Part shown: piece by piece, positions 6,040 to 10,413 of the stretch
How positions within the stretch are numbered: the first letter of the stretch is position 1
How the letters are laid out: every line of letters starts with the position of its first letter
Assembly: GCA_001797695.1 (NCBI GenBank)
Contig: MGQD01000008.1
Coordinates: 9,630 to 20,042 of the forward strand
Length of the DNA stretch: 10,413 nucleotides
DNA from: Deltaproteobacteria bacterium RBG_13_49_15
Lineage (GTDB): Bacteria; Desulfobacterota; Desulfobacteria; Desulfobacterales; UBA2156
Reading direction: 5' to 3'
Program-made: the position numbers and the translations under genes
Notes under the pieces: model-generated
What the model saw: the letters and a program-made list of their open reading frames with translations, nothing else
What the model was told of the DNA's origin: nothing
The model's database searches: none

Positions 6040-7050
6040 TCATCGGTCCTTTCGAATATGATTTTTCTTCAATTCTAAAACTTTTTTCTCAACAAAATCA
6101 ATTACTTTAACCTCAAGGCGATCATTATTCAATCGGTTAATCCGGGGGATTCCTCCGGGGCTGACGCAATTGACCTCAACCAGCTTGTCTCCGATGACAT
6201 CAATACCGACAAAATAAAGGCCGTCACGGATAAGCTTATTCTTGATAGCCGCACAGATTTCTTTTTCTTTTTCCGTAACCGCATGCCGATAAGCCCGTGC
6301 ACCGGCATGAATGTTGGTTCTAAAGTCTCCTTTTTTCGGTTTGCGTCTCATGGCGCCGATGATTTCTCCATTCAACAAGAGAATTCTAACGTCTCCCTGA
6401 CCTTTTACAACGTCCAGATATTCCTGAACCATAATCGGCTCACGCTCAGGGTAGGCCCGGTATGCCCTGACATAATAATGGACCAGGGAGTTCAGATTCT
6501 CCCGATCCTTGATGCTTACCTTTATCACCCCTTCTCCTCCATACCGTTGAAGCGGTTTTACCACCATAGCCCCGCCGAAATCATCAACAATTCTTCTCAG
6601 CCGCAGAGGGTCTCTGGAAACATGGGTTTCCGGAATAATGTCCGGGAAGTTCAGAATATAGAGCTTGCTGTTCCCCAGAATCTGCCCTGTGATGCTGTTG
6701 ATCATAAAAACCCGTTCGCTGACCGGTTCTAAAAATTCCATGACCTGATAATTCAGAGGCGGATTTTTTCGAAGAAACAACGCATCCAGATCTCGAACGG
6801 TTTCAAAAATCAGTTCGTCCTTTTTTAAACACTGAATCAACAGGCGCCAGTACTTCCTCATGGTTAGCCCGGTTGGGACCGCTATATTGCGCATCCTTGC
6901 CACCACTTCATCTTTTCGAACATAAACGTCGTGCGGCTCCAGAAAGTAAACGGTGTGCCCCCGTTCGTTGCATTCATACATCAGGTGGCTGGTGGTCTCC
7001 ATTTCCGGATCGATCGACTCGAGTCGGTCCATCAGAAAAGCGATTTCCAT
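6040..7050 (-). CDS. GshB-like ATP-grasp ligase (glutathione synthetase family, substrate uncertain)
   Basis: Cytosolic ATP-grasp enzyme resembling prokaryotic glutathione synthetase along its whole length: N-terminal EIAFLMDRLESIDPEMETT (2-20), LFLRKNPP (91-98), GNSKLY (126-131), PETHV (140-144), ATP-binding VVKPLQRYGGEG (163-174), QEYL (209-212), GDVRIL (219-224), R244 and N246, and VGIDVIGDKLVEVN (281-294). D284, E292 and N294 sit where GshB binds metal, so catalysis is probably intact. GshB joins gamma-glutamylcysteine and glycine using ATP. This protein differs near the substrate site: CVSPGGIPRI (295-304) replaces the TSPTCIREI of E. coli GshB, and HAGARA (248-253) replaces AAGGRG. A related peptide or amide product is therefore possible. 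No gshA-like gene is in the window. At 336 residues it is about 20 longer than E. coli GshB. The ATG follows an in-frame TGA and is preceded by GAGGTGA. Confidence 0.8.
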   Translation of the reverse strand: MEIAFLMDRLESIDPEMETTSHLMYECNERGHTVYFLEPHDVYVRKDEVVARMRNIAVPTGLTMRKYWRLLIQCLKKDELIFETVRDLDALFLRKNPPLNYQVMEFLEPVSERVFMINSITGQILGNSKLYILNFPDIIPETHVSRDPLRLRRIVDDFGGAMVVKPLQRYGGEGVIKVSIKDRENLNSLVHYYVRAYRAYPEREPIMVQEYLDVVKGQGDVRILLLNGEIIGAMRRKPKKGDFRTNIHAGARAYRHAVTEKEKEICAAIKNKLIRDGLYFVGIDVIGDKLVEVNCVSPGGIPRINRLNNDRLEVKVIDFVEKKVLELKKNHIRKDR

Positions 7051-7101
7051 AAATCACCTCATGGCTTTTTCGACAAGTTCCTTGCTCTGTTATTCATTTG
7101 T

Positions 7102-7129
7102 GAAGCTCCCTGCTAAAGAGCAGGGCTTC
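7102..7129. other. Bulged hairpin in the 132-bp gap upstream of the ligase gene
   Basis: GAAG (7102-7105) pairs with CTTC (7126-7129) and CCCTGCT (7108-7114) with AGCAGGG (7119-7125), around an AAAG loop (7115-7118) and with a 2-nt CT bulge (7106-7107): 11 pairs in all. Neither strand has a T-run after it, so it is not an intrinsic terminator. The minus-strand form, ending AGCTTCAC, resembles the subterminal hairpins of IS200/IS605-family elements and their palindrome-only derivatives; that likeness is from memory. The rest of the gap (7051-7182) has only very short open frames, the best being 10 codons at 7146-7178. The hairpin could instead be an mRNA processing or stability element between two operon genes. 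Confidence 0.55.
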
Positions 7130-7182
7130 CCGGTAAGCATGCCGGTCAATCATCTCTATCAGCCCATACGATCTTCATGTTA

Positions 7183-10100
7183 TCAAATTCGCACCTTTTC
7201 ATGCAGCTTTCGAATCCGCCTGCTGAGCACTTTGCAGATATGAAGAGCGATTTGCGGATATTCCCGGACAATTTCCTTGAATTCTTCTTTATGCAGGACC
7301 AAAAAACGGGATTCTTTTTCCGTCCGGATCGTTGCCGAGCGGACAATATCATCGAGAAGGGCCATTTCTCCAAAATAATCCCCTCCCCGAATCCGTTCCA
7401 GTTCCATTGGCTCTTTACTGTCAAACCCTTTGATAACGGAAACTTCTCCATCAATGACCATATACATAGTATCTCCCGGATCACCTTCTTTTATGACGAT
7501 CTCTGCCGGTGGGGAAAAGACCTCTTCCGTCACCGATGCAATGGCGGCTAGCTCGCCCACCGAAAGTCCCTCAAATATCTCAATCCCTTTCAAATGTAAA
7601 ATTTTATCGGAAATGGTGATTTCTTTTTCCATGGTTTCTCCCTTTTCCACACCATTCTTGCTCTGACCCTTGTAAACGGCGATCGCCAAATGCCGAACAT
7701 TGGGGTTTACTGATTTCATCAAGTCGGCCATCACATCCGGATCCGCCTTATAAGACGAATCATCCCGGATCAGGTAAAGGGTCAGCACCAGGGTCACCCA
7801 GTCCGGTTTTGCCAGCAGATGCTTAACGATTCCACTCCTGTCCGTACCAAAATCAGAAAGGTTAAAAAATTTTCGACCCATGACGAGCTGCTGGGAAAAC
7901 GAAAAATCCTCCAAAAGAGGAAACATAATTTTGGAAAGCGACGGGTCGATTAAATCATCCAACGCCTCCAGGCTGTTCGCCCGCTGGCGCGAATCGGATG
8001 AAAAGATCCCCCGGGAGATGATTTTCATCTGCCCGGTACGATCCTGCAAGGTCAATACCCTCAACGTATTTTCAAGTCTGACCGTTCTCTCCTGATTAAG
8101 ATGGCGGATGAGCAACTCACGCTTTAAACTCTCCGGAAATACCAAGAGCGCTTCCGCTTCTGCCAGGTAATTATACCCCGACTCTACTTGAGATCGGGCA
8201 AATCGAATGACATCAATATCCTTTATTTTAAACAATTCCAATAATTCAAAAAGCCCTTCGCGAACTCTTCTTCGCGGGATGGCAAGGGAGGAGATCAGAA
8301 ACAGATTATTATGGTAGGGAGATCCTTCTATTTTTTTCTTTGCCAGATCGTAAATTTCTTCCGAATGATCACCCATCATGGTAATGACCTGCTTAAGCGA
8401 GTCGTCGTCGATGATCTGAAATACGTTTAGCGCCGCTTTACGAACCGAATCTTCGGGATACGAAAGGTAGGGGAAGATCCGTTGATTCAAATCAGGTGTT
8501 CCGAGCCGGGAGAGCCCTTCAAAAATCTGAGGCAGCAGCTCTTTATTTTTGGTTTTATTTAATATGTTCATGAAACGATCGGCGTAATTTAATTCACCGG
8601 ACTCCGTCGCAGCAACGACTCCGGCCTTCTGATGTTCGATATCTTCAGCCCCAAGCCATCCATCAATGACCGGCCGATATGATTCCGGATTTTGCCTGAA
8701 CAATATCCCGGCGGCATTTGCTTTGACCTGCAGATCATTAAACGTTTCAAAAACATGCCGCATGAAATCAGGGGCGCCCTGCAGATCCAAATTTTTTACC
8801 GCCTGAACCATGGCAATCGCCAGGCGCGGTTTTTCCGGATCGATCAGATCATAAAACATCCTGATAATACCCAAACGACCGGCCTTTTCGGAAAGAAGTG
8901 AAATCAGCCCTATCCGAGTCTCGTCGTCTTCATCTTTGACTTTTTTTAGAAGTTCTGCGTCGAGATCCTCAATGGAAAGGGTTTTGAGAAGTTGTGCAAA
9001 CCATAAGGCATCGTTCCCCTTTGCGGATAAAAAGGCTTGATTCAACTGGACACGGACCTCTTTCTCGCCAAAAAGCAGGCCGATATCCTTTGGCTCCATG
9101 GATTTTAAATCGATCACATTTTTGGTGATTAAGTCGAGCAAGATTCCGGCATATCGCTTTTTTAATATAAAAGGAGCGATGATCCATCCGATCACAAAAG
9201 GAATACAAACCAATGACAGATACCGCGGATGAAAATAGGGGACTGAAAGGAGTATCAATCCGGATCCTATAAAAAGACCGATACGGACCACGGTCCCTCT
9301 AAAAAAGGGCCTGACCATATGACGATACGATTCAGGAAACAACCCCATGATCACTGCCTGGGCCGGTATATTGATGGTGGTGCGCAGGATCTGGGTGGAC
9401 ATTCGAGCGTAGATTGCGGAAAAGACATCGAATCGCATGAGAAAAGATAGAAATGCCAGTAAATAATTGAAGGGGTGAAACATCAGTGCAACAGGAATTC
9501 CCCATCTCCCATATATCCGGCCGACAAAGAGAAGGATAAAGAGGCTAATGATATTTAATACACCCCGGAAATATCCGAAGAACTGGACCAAACCCCCTTC
9601 TGTGGCAAATTGGTCATTTACAGCATAATTAAACTGGTAGTTCATGACCGGAATCACTACATTCGGCATCAGGGTTAAAACGATCATGAGTTTAACCAGA
9701 ACCGATTCCTTCATCAGTGGGAGAACGTTTTTAAATTCCTCCACCATGGAGGTTCGCTTTTTCTTAGCTTTCCGTGGTCTTTTGTCCACCTTCAGGAGCG
9801 CTGGAAATTGGGTGCTCATCCTGTTGACCAGAACTGCTCCCAACAGGCATATCACGAGGTAGAAGATCAGCAGATTGTCAAAACTCAGGGTCCTGGACAA
9901 AAAGGGCGTTCCAAAACTGCCGATAATTAAACCGATGACTCCGCCGGCGGTAATCAGAGGGAAAAGTCTTTTGGATTGCCGGGTGTTAAAAAGGTTGTTG
10001 GCTAAATTCCAGAAAAGAAGAGCATGCAAAACCTCATATTGTGATTTTAACATGAAAAGGATCGGATAAATGATATCGATGCCGAACGGGATAAGCGCCC

Positions 10101-10395
10101 GAAGACCGGCTACCGAAACTCCGGAAAACACAAACAGATAACTTAAGAGCCTGGCATCCGTAAATCGGGTCATGAGTCCCGTCAAAACGCCCATCACCAA
10201 AAATGTGGCGATTGCGTTAATCATATTAACGATGGGCATGTATTCCACGCCGTATCGTTTTAAAAATGCGGTTTCGGCATAGTTATCCAGAATCATGCCC
10301 GACCCTCGAACGATAAACATGAGGGCAACGGTCCAGAGAAAGAGTTCGAGTTCGTTTTCGTAGATTTTCAGCCAGCTACCGATCAGGTTTTTCAT
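7183..10395 (-). CDS. NTT/MFS-like transporter fused to HEAT repeats and a cyclic-nucleotide-binding domain
   Basis: Three parts are visible. Residues 1 to about 415 form a membrane domain of roughly 12 hydrophobic helices, split by a basic loop with DKRPRKAKKKR (204-214), resembling bacterial relatives of the ATP/ADP (nucleotide) translocases and MFS carriers. Residues about 420-905 are helical HEAT-like repeats, for example PEDSVRKAALNVFQ (647-660). Residues about 930-1065 are a cyclic-nucleotide-binding domain: GDPGDTMYMVIDGEVSV (971-987) and the phosphate-binding cassette FGEMALLDDIVRSATI (1008-1023), with E1010 and R1019 at the cAMP/cGMP-binding positions. This layout is known in Desulfobacterota and some other free-living bacteria, but substrate and effector are unknown. 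Membrane activity is probably tuned by a cyclic nucleotide through the HEAT spacer. The ATG has a weak GGCGGT site; the frame stays open to the right edge, so an earlier start cannot be excluded. Confidence 0.85.
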   Translation of the reverse strand: MKNLIGSWLKIYENELELFLWTVALMFIVRGSGMILDNYAETAFLKRYGVEYMPIVNMINAIATFLVMGVLTGLMTRFTDARLLSYLFVFSGVSVAGLRALIPFGIDIIYPILFMLKSQYEVLHALLFWNLANNLFNTRQSKRLFPLITAGGVIGLIIGSFGTPFLSRTLSFDNLLIFYLVICLLGAVLVNRMSTQFPALLKVDKRPRKAKKKRTSMVEEFKNVLPLMKESVLVKLMIVLTLMPNVVIPVMNYQFNYAVNDQFATEGGLVQFFGYFRGVLNIISLFILLFVGRIYGRWGIPVALMFHPFNYLLAFLSFLMRFDVFSAIYARMSTQILRTTINIPAQAVIMGLFPESYRHMVRPFFRGTVVRIGLFIGSGLILLSVPYFHPRYLSLVCIPFVIGWIIAPFILKKRYAGILLDLITKNVIDLKSMEPKDIGLLFGEKEVRVQLNQAFLSAKGNDALWFAQLLKTLSIEDLDAELLKKVKDEDDETRIGLISLLSEKAGRLGIIRMFYDLIDPEKPRLAIAMVQAVKNLDLQGAPDFMRHVFETFNDLQVKANAAGILFRQNPESYRPVIDGWLGAEDIEHQKAGVVAATESGELNYADRFMNILNKTKNKELLPQIFEGLSRLGTPDLNQRIFPYLSYPEDSVRKAALNVFQIIDDDSLKQVITMMGDHSEEIYDLAKKKIEGSPYHNNLFLISSLAIPRRRVREGLFELLELFKIKDIDVIRFARSQVESGYNYLAEAEALLVFPESLKRELLIRHLNQERTVRLENTLRVLTLQDRTGQMKIISRGIFSSDSRQRANSLEALDDLIDPSLSKIMFPLLEDFSFSQQLVMGRKFFNLSDFGTDRSGIVKHLLAKPDWVTLVLTLYLIRDDSSYKADPDVMADLMKSVNPNVRHLAIAVYKGQSKNGVEKGETMEKEITISDKILHLKGIEIFEGLSVGELAAIASVTEEVFSPPAEIVIKEGDPGDTMYMVIDGEVSVIKGFDSKEPMELERIRGGDYFGEMALLDDIVRSATIRTEKESRFLVLHKEEFKEIVREYPQIALHICKVLSRRIRKLHEKVRI

Positions 10396-10413
10396 ATACC
10401 GCCAAAAATAATC

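Noticed and set aside
7102..7129. Hairpin as an intrinsic terminator separating the first gene from the rest
   Set aside because: Neither strand has a T-run after the stem, and the stem is bulged; termination is not supported.
7146..7178. Ten-codon minus-strand frame reading MKIVWADRDD after the large transporter gene
   Set aside because: It has no convincing ribosome binding site, is very short and overlaps only gap sequence. It could be the stub of a lost gene, but nothing supports that.
413..10395. CRISPR array, tRNA, rRNA or phage genes
   Set aside because: I saw no regularly spaced repeats, no tRNA cloverleaf and no phage or defence-family protein. Apart from the hairpin at 7102-7129, nothing mobile is visible.

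Overview
The window looks like a chromosomal segment of a Gram-negative, probably anaerobic bacterium of the Desulfobacterota (former Deltaproteobacteria). The evidence is moderate GC content, a porin precursor with a classic Sec signal, a dipeptide/oligopeptide ABC transporter with a periplasmic binding protein, a GshB-like ATP-grasp protein and a very large NTT/MFS-like transporter fused to HEAT repeats and a cyclic-nucleotide-binding domain. The lineage is inferred from the style of the proteins; there is no rRNA or other marker gene.

Every gene is on the minus strand, so transcription runs from high to low coordinates. First comes the 1070-residue transporter/HEAT/cyclic-nucleotide protein (10395 to 7183). 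A 132-bp gap follows, carrying a strong bulged hairpin. Then comes a tightly packed six-gene run: GshB-like ATP-grasp ligase (7050-6040), extracellular solute-binding protein (6038-4326), permeases of the OppB (4295-3318) and OppC (3298-2366) types, and ATPases of the OppD (2364-1408) and OppF (1411-413) types. Within this run the spacings are 1, 30, 19 and 1 bp, ending with a 4-bp ATGA overlap, so it is almost certainly one transcription unit. Nothing in the window resembles a terminator after the last gene.

Positions 145-412 hold a GC-rich degenerate heptamer tract (375-404), a near-consensus sigma-70 promoter (minus strand, 285-313) with an AT-rich UP-like tract, and a leader of about 135 nt with a short 5' hairpin. 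These drive the first 48 codons of an exported porin-like protein, which runs off the left edge.

In function, the six-gene run is a complete peptide-type ABC importer (binding protein, two permeases, two ATPases) translationally coupled to an ATP-grasp ligase related to glutathione synthetase. The most interesting possibility is that ligase and importer deal with the same small peptide, such as a gamma-glutamyl or glutathione-like compound, or its building blocks. The upstream transporter has its own cytosolic cyclic-nucleotide sensor and may or may not share the transcript. All substrates are inferred; none can be read from sequence alone.
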